A DNA stretch of 64,000 bases from Parafannyhessea umbonata (GTDB lineage Bacteria > Actinomycetota > Coriobacteriia > Coriobacteriales > Atopobiaceae): the NCBI RefSeq assembly GCF_012844235.1, contig NZ_JABAGR010000001.1, positions 1 through 64,000 on the forward strand. The letters run 5' to 3'. Below, one piece after another: positions 43,233 through 52,842 of the stretch (the first letter of the stretch is position 1; each line of letters begins with the position of its first letter). Below the pieces are notes generated by a model that was given only the letters and a program-made list of their open reading frames with translations, was not told where the DNA came from and ran no database searches. A program made the position numbers and the translations under genes.

Positions 43233-43270
43233 CTAACAAAAATTAATGCTATCATAGCATTTTGTTTGGA
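43233..43270. promoter_or_regulatory. AT-rich dyad with CTAAC half-site near the regulator start
   Basis: CTAAC-AAAAA-TTAAT (43233-43247) is followed by a perfect 8-1-8 palindrome AATGCTATcATAGCATT and then TTGTTTGG. The flanks AACAAAA and TTTGTTT extend the dyad. It lies about 70-110 nt upstream of the regulator ATG, fitting an autoregulatory operator. Confidence 0.5.
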
Positions 43271-43370
43271 GGAACGGTCGTCGGCACCGCGCGCGCATGC
43301 CGCTCACACGGCAAATCGACCGTACGCCGACTGCCGACCGCGCCGCACGCGCGCTGTGACACTATGGAGA

Positions 43371-43385
43371 CTAACGATTTGTTTG
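43371..43385. promoter_or_regulatory. CTAAC-N5-GTTTG box 1 upstream of ssnA
   Basis: CTAAC-GATTT-GTTTG. The same CTAACGATTTGTT starts again 23 bp downstream, putting two boxes about two helical turns apart. Confidence 0.6.
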
Positions 43386-43393
43386 GTAGCCAG

Positions 43394-43408
43394 CTAACGA
43401 TTTGTTAG
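43394..43408. promoter_or_regulatory. CTAAC-N5-GTTAG box 2 upstream of ssnA
   Basis: CTAAC-GATTT-GTTAG is a perfect inverted repeat with a 5-nt spacer. It is overlapped by a second dyad, TAACGAT-N8-ATCGTTA (43395-43416). This is the best match to the proposed locus operator. Confidence 0.65.
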
Positions 43409-43546
43409 AATCGTTACGGAGCCGCGGAACACGCGGCGGGGCGGCCGGGGCCCGCGTTGGCAACGCCCGGCCGGCGCGGTAATAGAGGCCGCGTCCGTAC
43501 TCATACGACGTCGTAGCTGATCTTCGACACGTTCCAGGGAGCAGCC

Positions 43547-44899
43547 ATGCTACTTGTCGAGAACGGGCGCGTCGTCACGCGCAACAAAAACCCCTACATC
43601 GCCGACGGCGCGGTCGCGATCGACGGCACCAAGATCGTCGCGGTCGGCGGGCGAGAAGAGCTTCGCCGCGCATACCCCAACGCCACCGGCCTCGACGCCC
43701 ACGGCGGGCTCGTCATGCCGGGCCTCATAAACTGCCACACGCACATCTACTCCGGCCTGGCGCGCGGCCTTGCCATCAAGGGCTGCAACCCCACCAACTT
43801 CCTTCAGAATCTCGAGCAGCAGTGGTGGAACATCGACCGTCACCTCACGCTCGACGGCACGCGCGCCTGCGCGTACATCACCATGATGGAGTCGTTCCGC
43901 AACGGCGTCACCACCATCTTCGACCACCACGCGAGCTTCCGCCAGATCCCGGGCTCGCTCTTCGCCATCAAGGACGTCGCGCAGGAGATGGGCATGCGCG
44001 CGTGCCTGTGCTACGAGGTCTCGGACCGCGACGGCAAGCAGAAGCTGCAGGAGTCCATCCAGGAGAACGCCGACTTCGCCCGCTGGGCCGCCGCGCAGGA
44101 CTCCGACATGATCGCCGCCATGTTCGGCGGGCACGCGCTCTTCACGCTGCCCGACGAGGCGCTCGACGCCATGGTGCGGGCGAACGACGGCCTGACCGGC
44201 TTCCACGTGCACGTGTGCGAGGGCATGGATGACGTGTACGACTCCGCCCAGAGGCATGGCACGAGCTCGGTGCACCGCCTGCTCGACCACGGCATCCTCG
44301 GCCCGAAGACCATGCTCGGCCACTGCATCCACGTGTCCCCGGCCGACATGGACATCATCGCCGGCACGCACACCAAGGTCGTGAACAACCCGCAGTCCAA
44401 CGCCAACAACGCCGTCGGCACGGCGCCCGTGCTCGAGTTCTTCAAGCACGGCATCACCGTCGCTATGGGAACGGACGCCTACACGCACGACATGCTCCAG
44501 TCCCTCAAGGCGTTCGTGCCGCTGCAGCGCCTGAACTCCGCGCTGCCCAACGTCGCCTGGGGCGAGGCCATGACCATGCTGTTCAAGAACAACGCCGAGG
44601 TCGCGAACATGTACTTCTCGGCCAAGCCGCAGGGCAAGCCGCTCGGCGTGCTCGAGCCCGGGGCCGCCGCGGACGTGGCGATCTTCGACTACCCGGCGCC
44701 CACGCCGCTTGGGGCGGACAACGTCGACGGCCACATCCTGTTTGGCGTCGAGGGCCACGACTGCCGCACCACCATCGTGAACGGCCGCGTCGTCTACCGC
44801 GACCGCGAGTTCGTGGACTGCGACAAGGAGAAGATCGACGCGTTTGTGATGCAGCAGGCCAAGGAGCTCTGGGGGGAGCTCAACGGCCGCGCGTACTAG
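43547..44899 (+). CDS. ssnA: SsnA-like amidohydrolase
   Basis: A 450-residue metal-dependent amidohydrolase of the SsnA/chlorohydrolase type. The metal-binding HxH is in INCHTHIYSG (His64, His66); further ligands are in GFHVHVCEG, LGHCIHVSP and AMGTDAYTHD. E. coli ssnA lies beside ygfK in the purine/selenium cluster, as here. The family deaminates or hydrolyses heterocyclic amines; the exact substrate is not established. A GGGAGCAG site precedes ATG 43547. It leads the ssnA-ygfK-ferredoxin-xdhD series. Confidence 0.9.
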   Translation: MLLVENGRVVTRNKNPYIADGAVAIDGTKIVAVGGREELRRAYPNATGLDAHGGLVMPGLINCHTHIYSGLARGLAIKGCNPTNFLQNLEQQWWNIDRHLTLDGTRACAYITMMESFRNGVTTIFDHHASFRQIPGSLFAIKDVAQEMGMRACLCYEVSDRDGKQKLQESIQENADFARWAAAQDSDMIAAMFGGHALFTLPDEALDAMVRANDGLTGFHVHVCEGMDDVYDSAQRHGTSSVHRLLDHGILGPKTMLGHCIHVSPADMDIIAGTHTKVVNNPQSNANNAVGTAPVLEFFKHGITVAMGTDAYTHDMLQSLKAFVPLQRLNSALPNVAWGEAMTMLFKNNAEVANMYFSAKPQGKPLGVLEPGAAADVAIFDYPAPTPLGADNVDGHILFGVEGHDCRTTIVNGRVVYRDREFVDCDKEKIDAFVMQQAKELWGELNGRAY

Positions 44900-44920
44900 G
44901 CGCCACCACCACAAAATCCC

Positions 44921-44949
44921 GGGCGGCGGGGGCATGCGTCCCGCCGTCC
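44921..44949 (+). terminator. Hairpin between ssnA and ygfK
   Basis: A 10-bp stem with one G-U (44921-44930 with 44940-44949) and a 9-nt loop in the 136-nt gap. It may attenuate transcription into ygfK or process the mRNA; no T-run follows. Confidence 0.45.
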
Positions 44950-45035
44950 GGTGCTCTTCGTCGTCCCGCGGACGCTAAGTGCGGGGACCATACGCGCGTG
45001 CCCGACGCGGGCACCTTCGGAGAGGAAACAGCACT

Positions 45036-48035
45036 ATGAGCGACATCATGCGCCCCATGTCCTTCGACCACCTCATGACGTGGATCCTGGACGAGTACGA
45101 GTCCCAGCAGACCATCTTCGGCCAGCGCCGCCTTGCCCGCACGGAGCCGGCGGCGGCCCGTCCCATCTTTGGCGAGAAGATCGAGACCCCGTTTGGCCCG
45201 GCGGCCGGTCCCAACACCCAGCTCGCCCAGAACATCGTCGCGAGCTACGTGACGGGCGCGCGCTTCTTCGAGCTGAAGACCGTCCAGAAGATGGACGGCG
45301 CCGAGCTTTCCGCCTGCGTTAACAAGCCGTGCATCCTCGCGTCCGACGAGGGCTACAACTGCGAGTGGTCCACGGAGCTCACCGTGCCGCAGGCGTTTGG
45401 CGAGTACGTGAAGGCATGGGTCGCGTGCAAGCTGCTCGCGCGCGAGTTTGGCTTTGGCGACCCCGACGGCTTCGTGTTCAACATGTCCGTCGGCTACGAC
45501 CTCGAGGGCATCAAGACCCCCAAGGTCGACTCGTTCATTGACGGCATGAAGGACGCGTCCGCAACGCCGGAGTTCAGGGAGGCCATCGCCTGGGCGCACG
45601 CAAACGTCGACCGCTTCCGCCACGTGGATGCGGCGTTCGTGGACTCCATCACGCCGCACATCAGCGACTCCATCACCGAGTCCACGCTCCACGGCTGCCC
45701 GCCCGCAGAGATCGAGCGCATCGCGACCCACCTCATCTGCGAGAAGGGCCTGAACACCTACATCAAGTGCAACCCGACGCTTCTGGGCTACGAGTACGCG
45801 CGCAAGACGCTCGACTCCCTCGGCTTTGGCTACATCGCGTTCGACTCGCACCACTTCGACGAGGACCTGCAGTGGGAGGACGCCGTCCCCATGATGGAGC
45901 GCCTGCAGGCGCTTGCCGCCGAGCGCGGCGTCGAGTTCGGCGTCAAGCTCACGAACACCTTCCCGGTGGACGTCACCCGCGGCGAGCTCCCCAGCGAGGA
46001 GATGTACATGTCCGGCCGCGCGCTGTACCCGCTGTCGCTCACGCTCGCGAGCCGCATCGCCAGGCAGTTCGACGGCAACATCCGCATCTCGTACTCCGGC
46101 GGCGCCACCGCAAACAACGTCTTCGGCCTCGTGGACGCGGGCATCTGGCCCGTCACCATGGCCACCAACGAGCTGAAGCCCGGCGGATACGCGCGCTTCG
46201 TGCAGGTCGCGGAGGTGCTCTCGCACCAGGCAGACGCCGGCAAGCCGTTCGCGGGCGTCGACGCGGCAAAGGTGTCCGCCCTCGTGGACGCGGCGCTCGC
46301 CGGGGGCGACTACCGCAAGCCCATCAAGCCGGAGCCCGACCGCCACGTCCTGGGCGAGCTGCCGCTCACGGACTGCTTCGTCGCGCCGTGCCGCGAGGAC
46401 TGCCCCATCCGCCAGGACATCCCCGGCTACGTGCAGGCCGTGGGCGAGGGCCGCTACGCCGACGCGCTGAACATTATCCTCGAGCGCAACGCCCTTCCGT
46501 TCACCACGGGCACCATCTGCCCGCACACCTGCGGAAACTCCTGCATGCGCAACTACTACGAGGAGCACGTGCACATCCGCGACCTCAAGCTCGAGGCTGC
46601 CGAGAAGGCCTTCGACGACGTGCTCCCCGCCCTCTCGGCGCGCGGCCACGTCGCGGACCGCAAGGTGGCCGTCATCGGCGGCGGCCCGGCCGGCCTCTCC
46701 ACCGCGTCCTTCCTGAGCCGCGCCGGTGTGGACGTCACCGTCTTCGAGCGCACGAAGAGCCTCGGCGGCATCGTGCGCCACGTGATCCCCGGCTTCCGCA
46801 TCTCGGACGACGCCATCGACCACGACGTCGCGCTCTGCAAGGCGTACGGCGCCACGTTCGAGCTCGGCCGCGAGGTCGCGAGCGCGGGCGAGCTGCTGGC
46901 GCAGGGCTACACGGACGTCGTCGTCGCCGTCGGCGCGTGGGCGCCGGGACGCCCCGCCCTCAAGAGCGGCAAGGCGCTGGACGCGCTCGAGTTCCTCGAG
47001 GCGTTCAAGCGCGACCCCGCGTCCCTCGACCTGGGCACGGACGTCGTCGTGGTGGGCGGCGGCAACACCGCCATGGACGTCGCGCGCGCCGCGAAGCGCG
47101 TGCCGGGCGTGAGGAACGTGCGCCTGGCGTACCGCCGCACCGTCCGCTACATGCCCGCCGACGAGGAGGAGCTCGAGATGGCGCTCGAGGACGGCGTGGA
47201 GCTCCTGGAGCTCCTTGCGCCGGACACGCCGGAAGACGGCATCCTGACCTGCGACGTCATGGAGCTGGGCGAGCCTGACGCATCCGGCCGCCGTCGCCCC
47301 GTCGCAACGGGCCAGACCCGCGAGGTCCCCGCGACCGCCGTCATCGCGGCGGTGGGCGAGCGTGTGGACGGTGGCGTGTACGCGGCCTCCGGCTGCGAGC
47401 TGGACGAGAGGGGCCTGCCCGTGGTCGACGCCACGCTGCAGACGAGCGTCCCCCACGTGTTCGCGGTGGGCGACTGCCGCCGCGGCCCCGCGACCGTGGT
47501 GAAGGCCATCGCCGACGCGCAGGTCGTCGCCCGCGCGATCGCGAACGCCAGCTTCGACGCGCAGGAGGCCACGAACATCGCGGCCGAGGTGGCCAAGGTC
47601 TTCTCGCAGCGCGGAAACCTGTGCGCGGACTGCGCCAGCACGGACAAGACGCGCTGCCTGAGCTGCGCCGCCGTGTGCGAGACCTGCGTCGAGGTCTGCC
47701 CGAACCGCGCGAACGTGGCCGTGCGCGTGTCCGGCATGCGCCAGGCGCAGATCGTCCACGTGGACGGCATGTGCAACGAGTGCGGCAACTGCGCCGTGTT
47801 CTGCCCGTACTCCCAAGGCCGCCCGTACAAGGACAAGCTCACGCTGTTCTGGAGTCGCGAGGACTTCGACGACTCCACAAACGAGGGCTGGCTGCCCACG
47901 GAGGACGGCGCGCTGGTGCGCCTTGGCGGCACCGTCGCCACCTACGACGTGGAGGACGCGGCGTGCGGGCTTCCGGAAGACGTTCGCAAGATCATCGTGA
48001 CGGTGCGCGACAAGTACGCGTACCTGCAGGGATAG
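45036..48035 (+). CDS. ygfK: YgfK-like iron-sulfur flavoprotein
   Basis: A 999-residue multidomain oxidoreductase. The N-terminal ~430 residues contain dihydroorotate-dehydrogenase-like barrel sequence (FGEKIETPFGPAAGPNTQLA). A GltD-like part follows: Cys cluster CREDCPIRQDIPGY near residue 450, FAD motif GGGPAGLS near 546 and a second nucleotide motif GGGNTAMD near 671. Two ferredoxin-like Cys clusters lie near 863-888 and 912-923. E. coli YgfK, once called a selenate reductase subunit, is required in the anaerobic purine/urate pathway of gut bacteria, probably as an electron-transfer reductase. ATG 45036 gives family-like length. Confidence 0.92.
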   Translation: MSDIMRPMSFDHLMTWILDEYESQQTIFGQRRLARTEPAAARPIFGEKIETPFGPAAGPNTQLAQNIVASYVTGARFFELKTVQKMDGAELSACVNKPCILASDEGYNCEWSTELTVPQAFGEYVKAWVACKLLAREFGFGDPDGFVFNMSVGYDLEGIKTPKVDSFIDGMKDASATPEFREAIAWAHANVDRFRHVDAAFVDSITPHISDSITESTLHGCPPAEIERIATHLICEKGLNTYIKCNPTLLGYEYARKTLDSLGFGYIAFDSHHFDEDLQWEDAVPMMERLQALAAERGVEFGVKLTNTFPVDVTRGELPSEEMYMSGRALYPLSLTLASRIARQFDGNIRISYSGGATANNVFGLVDAGIWPVTMATNELKPGGYARFVQVAEVLSHQADAGKPFAGVDAAKVSALVDAALAGGDYRKPIKPEPDRHVLGELPLTDCFVAPCREDCPIRQDIPGYVQAVGEGRYADALNIILERNALPFTTGTICPHTCGNSCMRNYYEEHVHIRDLKLEAAEKAFDDVLPALSARGHVADRKVAVIGGGPAGLSTASFLSRAGVDVTVFERTKSLGGIVRHVIPGFRISDDAIDHDVALCKAYGATFELGREVASAGELLAQGYTDVVVAVGAWAPGRPALKSGKALDALEFLEAFKRDPASLDLGTDVVVVGGGNTAMDVARAAKRVPGVRNVRLAYRRTVRYMPADEEELEMALEDGVELLELLAPDTPEDGILTCDVMELGEPDASGRRRPVATGQTREVPATAVIAAVGERVDGGVYAASGCELDERGLPVVDATLQTSVPHVFAVGDCRRGPATVVKAIADAQVVARAIANASFDAQEATNIAAEVAKVFSQRGNLCADCASTDKTRCLSCAAVCETCVEVCPNRANVAVRVSGMRQAQIVHVDGMCNECGNCAVFCPYSQGRPYKDKLTLFWSREDFDDSTNEGWLPTEDGALVRLGGTVATYDVEDAACGLPEDVRKIIVTVRDKYAYLQG

Positions 48036-48047
48036 GAGGGCCTCTCT

Positions 48048-48590
48048 ATGGCCAAGCGTATGCCAAGGGTCGCGGTCGTCCACTGCGCGGGCGGCACGGC
48101 GCCACTTGACGGCATAGTGCGGGAGGAGCTGCCGCACGACTGCGCCCAGATCAAGGCGGCGCATCCCAACGGGATCGGCGTGTGCTCGTGGGGGTGCCTC
48201 GGCGGAGGCAGCTGCGAGGCCGCCTGCCCGTTTGGCGCCATCCACGTGGACCCGGAGCGCCACGTGGCCGTGGTGGACCGCGACGCGTGCCGTGGCTGCG
48301 GAAAGTGCGCGAAGGCGTGCCCGCAGCACCTCATCACCGTGGCGCCCGCCGCGAACGTGATCCAGGTGCGGTGCTCGAACCAGGACCGCGGGCCCACGGC
48401 GCGCAAGGCCTGCCCCAACAGCTGCATCGGCTGCGGCATGTGCGAGCGCGTGTGCCCCATGGGCGCGGTGCGCGTGGTCGACGGCCGCGCGGTTATAGAC
48501 GACGAGAAGTGCGTGGCATGCGGCATGTGCGCGACGAAGTGCCCGCGCGGCGCCATACACGATGCGAACGGCATCATGGCCGTGAGGTAG
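48048..48590 (+). CDS. Polyferredoxin with multiple [4Fe-4S] motifs
   Basis: A 180-residue soluble iron-sulfur protein. After an N-terminal CSWGCLGGGSCEAACP, it has CRGCGKCAKACP, CIGCGMCERVCP and CVACGMCATKCP, enough for three to four clusters, related to the RnfB ferredoxin domain. It lies 12 nt after ygfK and 7 nt before the xdhD-like gene, so it probably carries electrons between YgfK and the molybdenum hydroxylase or an external donor. Confidence 0.85.
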   Translation: MAKRMPRVAVVHCAGGTAPLDGIVREELPHDCAQIKAAHPNGIGVCSWGCLGGGSCEAACPFGAIHVDPERHVAVVDRDACRGCGKCAKACPQHLITVAPAANVIQVRCSNQDRGPTARKACPNSCIGCGMCERVCPMGAVRVVDGRAVIDDEKCVACGMCATKCPRGAIHDANGIMAVR

Positions 48591-48597
48591 GGAAGAC

Positions 48598-51435
48598 ATG
48601 GCAGAGCAGTTCACGTTCACCGTCAACGGAAAGACGGTCACCACCGACCAGGACAAGCCGCTGCTGCGCTTCTTGCGCGACGACCTGGGCCTCACGTCCG
48701 TGAAGGACGGCTGCAGCGAGGGCGCGTGCGGCACGTGCACCGTGGGCGTCGACGGCATCGCCACCAAGGGGTGCGTCATCACCACGCGCCTGGCCCAGGG
48801 CCGCACCATCGAGACCGTGGAGGGCCTCACGCACGAGGAGCAGGAGGCGTTCGTGTACGCGTTCGGCGCCGTGGGCGCCGTGCAGTGCGGCTTCTGCATC
48901 CCCGGCATGGTCATGAGCGGCGCCATGCTGGTGCGCCGCAACCCCGACCCCTCCGAGGAGGAGGTCAAGTGGGCCATCCGCGGCAACATCTGCCGCTGCA
49001 CCGGCTACAAGAAGATCATCGAGGGCATCCTGAAGGCCGCGGCCATCCTGCGCGGAGACGAGCGCATGGACGACGCGCTGGAGAAGGGCGATGACTACGG
49101 GGTTGGCGAGCGCGCCTTCCGCGTGGACGTGCGCCGCAAGGTGCTGGGCTACGGCAAGTACCCGGACGACCTCGCGCGCGAGGACTACCCGGACATGTGC
49201 TACGCGAGCGCGGTGCGCTCGAAGTACCCGCGCGCACGCGTGGTGAGCATCGACACGTCGAAGGCCGAGGCGCTGCCGGGCGTGGTGGGAGTCCTTCTCG
49301 CCCGCGACGTGCCCGTGAACCAGGTGGGCCACCTGATCCAGGACTGGGACGTGATGATTGCGGAGGGCGACGTCACGCGCTGCGTGGGCGACGCCATCTG
49401 CCTGGTGGTTGCCGAGGACGAGGCGACGCTCGCGAAGGCGAAGCGCCTGGTGAAGGTGGAGTACGAGGTGCTGGAGCCCGTGCGCAACATCGCGGAGGCG
49501 AAGGCCGCCGGCGCGCCTTTGGTGCACGACAGCTTCAACGCGTTTGGCAACCACGTGGTGCTTCACGACAACGTGTGCCAGAGCCGCCACATCACGCGCG
49601 GAGACGCGAAGGCCGCGCTGGCAGCGTCCGCGCACGTGGTGACACACGACTTCGAGACGCCGTTCACGGAGCACGCGTTTTTGGAGCCGGAGTGCGCCGT
49701 TGCGTTTCCGTACAAGAACGGCGTGAAGGTGTGCAGCACGGACCAGGGCGCGTACGACACCCGCAAGGAAGTCGCGCACATGTTTGGCTGGGACGCGGAG
49801 CCAGAGCGCGTGGTGGTGCAGACCATGCTGGTGGGCGGCGGCTTTGGCGGCAAGGAGGACGTGTCCGTGCAGCACCTGGCCGCGCTGGCGGCCGTGCGCT
49901 TTGGGCGCACCGTCAAGTGCAAGCTCACGCGCCAGGAGTCTTTGGCGTTCCACCCGAAGCGCCACTACATGTACGCGACGTTCACGCTGGGCTGCGACGA
50001 GGACGGGCACCTCACGGGCCTGGACTGCGAGGTCAACTTCGACACCGGCGCGTATGCGAGCCTGTGCGGCCCCGTGCTGGAGCGCGCGTGCACGCACGCC
50101 GTCGGCCCGTACACGTACCAGAACACGGACATCCGCGGCTTTGGCTACTACACCAACAACCCGCCGGCGGGGGCGTTTCGCGGCTTTGGCGTGTGCCAGA
50201 CGGAGTTCGCGCTCGAGGCGTGCATGGACCTGCTCGCAAACGAGGTGGGCATCAGCCCGTGGGAGATGCGCTGGCGCAACGCCGTGGAGCCGGGCGAGGT
50301 CCTGCCTAACGGCCAGATCGCGGACTGCTCCACCGCGCTGAAGGAGACGCTGCTCGCCGTCAAGGACGTGTACGAGAAGAACGCGTCCCATGCCGGCATC
50401 GCGTGCGCCATGAAGAACTCCGGCGTGGGCGTGGGACTTCCCGACGCCGGCCGCGCGAACATCCGCGTCGAGGGCGGGCGCGCGGTGGTGTACTCCGCCA
50501 CGTCCGACATCGGCCAGGGCTGCAACACCGTCTTTTTGCAGGACGTGGCCGAGGCCACGGGGCTGCCGCTCGAGGCGCTCGCGAACGGCGAGTGCTCCAC
50601 CGAGGCGGCGCCGGACTCCGGCACCACGTCCGGCTCACGCCAGACCGTCGTGACCGGCGAGGCCGTGCGCGGCGCCGCGTTCCTGCTGCGCGACGCAATG
50701 CTCGACGTGGAGGCGGGCCGCCCCGTGCCGCAGGGCCCGGTGCGCGCCAAGGGCGACGGTAAGACCATCACCTACGAGGACGGCACGCCGTACCAGGGCG
50801 TTGGCTACGCCGACGGCAGCGCGCTCGTCGCGGGGCACGGCATCCACCCCGCAGACCCGAGGGCGGCGCTTCTCGCCCTGGAGGGCCACGAGTTTGGCTA
50901 CGTGTACTTCGAGCCCACGGACAAGCTGGGCGCCGACAAGCCCAACCCGAAGAGCCACATCTGCTACGGATTCAGCTCCACGGTCGTCGTCCTGGAGGAG
51001 AAGGGCCCCAACCGCGGCAAGATAAAGGAGATCTATGCGGCGCACGACTCCGGCAAGGTCGTGAACCCCATCGCGATCCAGGGCCAGATCGAGGGCGGCG
51101 TGCTCATGGGCATGGGCTACGCGCTGACGGAGGACTTCCCGATGAAGGACGCCGTGCCGCAGGCGAAGTACGGCACGCTCGGACTGCTGCACTCCACGCA
51201 GATCCCGAACATCCACGCGATCTACGTGGAGAAGGAGCACCTGCTGCCGGTGAGCTACGGCGGCAAGGGCATTGGCGAGATCGCCACCATCGGCACCGCA
51301 CCCGCCGTGCAGAACGCGTACCACCAGCTGGACGGCGAGCTGCGCTGGAGGCTGCCGCTGGACGACACGCCGTACTCGCGCAAGCGCGCGTGGGGAGACG
51401 AGCGGCTCTCCGTCCTGAAGGGCGCGGAGGAGTAG
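48598..51435 (+). CDS. xdhD: XdhD-like molybdenum hydroxylase with fused [2Fe-2S] domain
   Basis: A 945-residue fusion. Residues 1-160 carry two [2Fe-2S] clusters (CSEGACGTC, a later Cys; QCGFCIPG; ICRCTGY). The rest is the molybdopterin-binding subunit with GGGFGGKEDVS (~412), AFRGFGVCQTE, SGSRQT (~680) and the active-site Glu in GGKGIGE (~893). This is the architecture of E. coli XdhD and selenium-dependent xanthine dehydrogenases; no FAD subunit is fused. No selenocysteine codon is involved, as selenium in this group is a cofactor ligand. Likely reaction: hydroxylation or reductive dehydroxylation of a purine (xanthine/urate). Electrons would pass through the polyferredoxin/YgfK. Confidence 0.88.
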   Translation: MAEQFTFTVNGKTVTTDQDKPLLRFLRDDLGLTSVKDGCSEGACGTCTVGVDGIATKGCVITTRLAQGRTIETVEGLTHEEQEAFVYAFGAVGAVQCGFCIPGMVMSGAMLVRRNPDPSEEEVKWAIRGNICRCTGYKKIIEGILKAAAILRGDERMDDALEKGDDYGVGERAFRVDVRRKVLGYGKYPDDLAREDYPDMCYASAVRSKYPRARVVSIDTSKAEALPGVVGVLLARDVPVNQVGHLIQDWDVMIAEGDVTRCVGDAICLVVAEDEATLAKAKRLVKVEYEVLEPVRNIAEAKAAGAPLVHDSFNAFGNHVVLHDNVCQSRHITRGDAKAALAASAHVVTHDFETPFTEHAFLEPECAVAFPYKNGVKVCSTDQGAYDTRKEVAHMFGWDAEPERVVVQTMLVGGGFGGKEDVSVQHLAALAAVRFGRTVKCKLTRQESLAFHPKRHYMYATFTLGCDEDGHLTGLDCEVNFDTGAYASLCGPVLERACTHAVGPYTYQNTDIRGFGYYTNNPPAGAFRGFGVCQTEFALEACMDLLANEVGISPWEMRWRNAVEPGEVLPNGQIADCSTALKETLLAVKDVYEKNASHAGIACAMKNSGVGVGLPDAGRANIRVEGGRAVVYSATSDIGQGCNTVFLQDVAEATGLPLEALANGECSTEAAPDSGTTSGSRQTVVTGEAVRGAAFLLRDAMLDVEAGRPVPQGPVRAKGDGKTITYEDGTPYQGVGYADGSALVAGHGIHPADPRAALLALEGHEFGYVYFEPTDKLGADKPNPKSHICYGFSSTVVVLEEKGPNRGKIKEIYAAHDSGKVVNPIAIQGQIEGGVLMGMGYALTEDFPMKDAVPQAKYGTLGLLHSTQIPNIHAIYVEKEHLLPVSYGGKGIGEIATIGTAPAVQNAYHQLDGELRWRLPLDDTPYSRKRAWGDERLSVLKGAEE

Positions 51436-52244
51436 CCCGCGGCGCGTGCGCGCGGCCCGGCGAGGGGCCGCGGTCGGCGCCGTAGCGGGCACCGCCGTGC
51501 GACGCCGTGGCAAGGCGATGAATTGGGTGCCCGTGGGTCCGTGCGACTCGCGGGCGCCCTGTCTTTTTTTGGCTTTGCTCCGAACCTGACGACATCTGAC
51601 GAAATGAGCCCGGAGTGGGGCGGATGGCTCCCTGTTGAGCAGCCCTCTGGGGGCGGTTGGTCGTGCGGCGCCGGTACACGTGAGCCCCGAGTTGACACGC
51701 CCGTACACGTCGTGGCCGAGTTTCCCAGGAGCGTGCAAGCTCGCGGCAGACGTGTACCGGGCCGGGTACACTTCGCGGCCCAGTTTGCAGGGGCCCTGCA
51801 AGCTCGCGGCAGAGGTGTACCGGACCGGTACACATGGGCGCACTTTTGACAGGAATCCGCAAACTCGGGCCAGACGAGTACCATCGAAAGTTGAACCATG
51901 TAAGGAACTTCGAGACGTGTACCGGGCCGTTCGTTAAGACTTTGATCGCGCAGGTCATCTACCTCATGATATGTGGAATTAGACTAATTCCACATGGTAC
52001 ACGTCTGACCCGAGTTTGCATTTTCCGGTACACGTCAGCGAGTTCCTGCCATGGTAAGAATTCTTATGGCACACGTCGGCCGCGAGTTTGCGGGATCCCG
52101 TACGTTTCTGCCACACGTGTACCGGCGCTGGGTCTCGCCCGTACTCGTGAGGGCCGAGTTTACGCCCGCCGTGCAAACTCGCGGCAGAAGTGTACCGACG
52201 TGTGCCGGCGCGCCCCACGTCCGTCGGACCCGCCGCTTCCGACT
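51436..52244. other. 809-nt gene-free region containing inverted-repeat copy B
   Basis: No credible gene is seen. The first ~230 nt hold nothing recognisable; 51672-52200 is the palindromic repeat block. Confidence 0.65.
51672..52200. repeat. Palindromic repeat block, copy B of a long inverted repeat
   Basis: The reverse complement of this block (51672-52108) is nearly identical to 13290-13728; differences are scattered point changes. It contains several GGTACACGTC ... GAGTTTGC ... GCAAACTC units. From about 52109 to 52200 only the unit pattern, not the sequence, is shared with copy A. Confidence 0.8.
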
Positions 52245-52823
52245 CTACGCCAGGGGCAGCCGCAGCGCCCTCCAAAGGCGCGACAGCCTGGGCGCCTGCG
52301 CTGCCCGCGGCCTCCGCGGACGCCAACCGTCCAGCACCAGCACCGTCGCAAAAAGGTCCAGCGCATATGCGGCGCACACCAGCCCGGCCGCAGCCAGAAC
52401 GGCGCCGTGGTCCAGCGTCGCGAGCCCGCCCAGAATCGTCGGCTGCAAAAGCTTGACGTTTATCACCGCAAATACGCCAAATACGCAGCTTGCCTGCGGG
52501 CACACCAGCCCGCGAAAGTTCAGCGGGAACATGGAGTAGTCCCACCACCGGCGCCCAAAGCGCCGCTCAAGCAGTGCGCCGGCGGCATATTCCAGCACCG
52601 TCGAGAGCGCAAAGCCCAGCACAAACAGCATCGCCGTATCCTGCACCCCACCCAGGACAAACCAAACCACGATGGCACACACGCCGTAGATCGGGCAGCT
52701 CGGCCCAAACAGCATGCCGCGCCTCGCAAGGCGACGCTCCACCACGCTGCAGTAGCACGTCTCCCAGACCCATCCGCCCACGCTGATGATGGTGCAGCTC
52801 AGCGCAAGGTACGCAAGGCTCAT
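52245..52823 (-). CDS. PF06541-type membrane protein (putative ABC transporter type IV)
   Basis: About 192 residues with five hydrophobic segments. It carries the family signature GWVWETCYCSVVERRLARRG then GMLFGPSCPIYGVCAI and WWDYSMFPLNFRGLVCP. The family (CmpB-like) is widespread in Firmicutes and Coriobacteriia; its function is unknown despite the ABC label. ATG 52823 is preceded by GGAG; GTG 52841 is an alternative. It follows an HD hydrolase gene on the same strand with a short gap, a recurrent pairing in my knowledge of these genomes. Confidence 0.75.
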   Translation of the reverse strand: MSLAYLALSCTIISVGGWVWETCYCSVVERRLARRGMLFGPSCPIYGVCAIVVWFVLGGVQDTAMLFVLGFALSTVLEYAAGALLERRFGRRWWDYSMFPLNFRGLVCPQASCVFGVFAVINVKLLQPTILGGLATLDHGAVLAAAGLVCAAYALDLFATVLVLDGWRPRRPRAAQAPRLSRLWRALRLPLA

Positions 52824-52842
52824 CGCCGCTCCGTGCAGCACG

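Larger units (their letters stand above)
43162..43546. promoter_or_regulatory. 385-nt divergent control region, regulator/ssnA
   Basis: A gene-free spacer between the YheO-like gene (minus) and ssnA (plus). It contains a large AT-rich dyad (43233-43270) near the regulator and two direct CTAACGATTTGTT boxes (43371-43408) nearer ssnA. Confidence 0.6.

Noticed and set aside
44880-49001. Very long minus-strand open frame (1373 codons) over ygfK, the polyferredoxin and xdhD
   Set aside because: Shadow of well-supported genes on the other strand; the sequence is His/Arg/Val/Ala-rich with no recognisable motif.
48598-51435. Selenocysteine insertion in the selenium-type hydroxylase
   Set aside because: There is no in-frame TGA within the gene; selenium in this enzyme group is a cofactor-bound atom, so nothing needs recoding.
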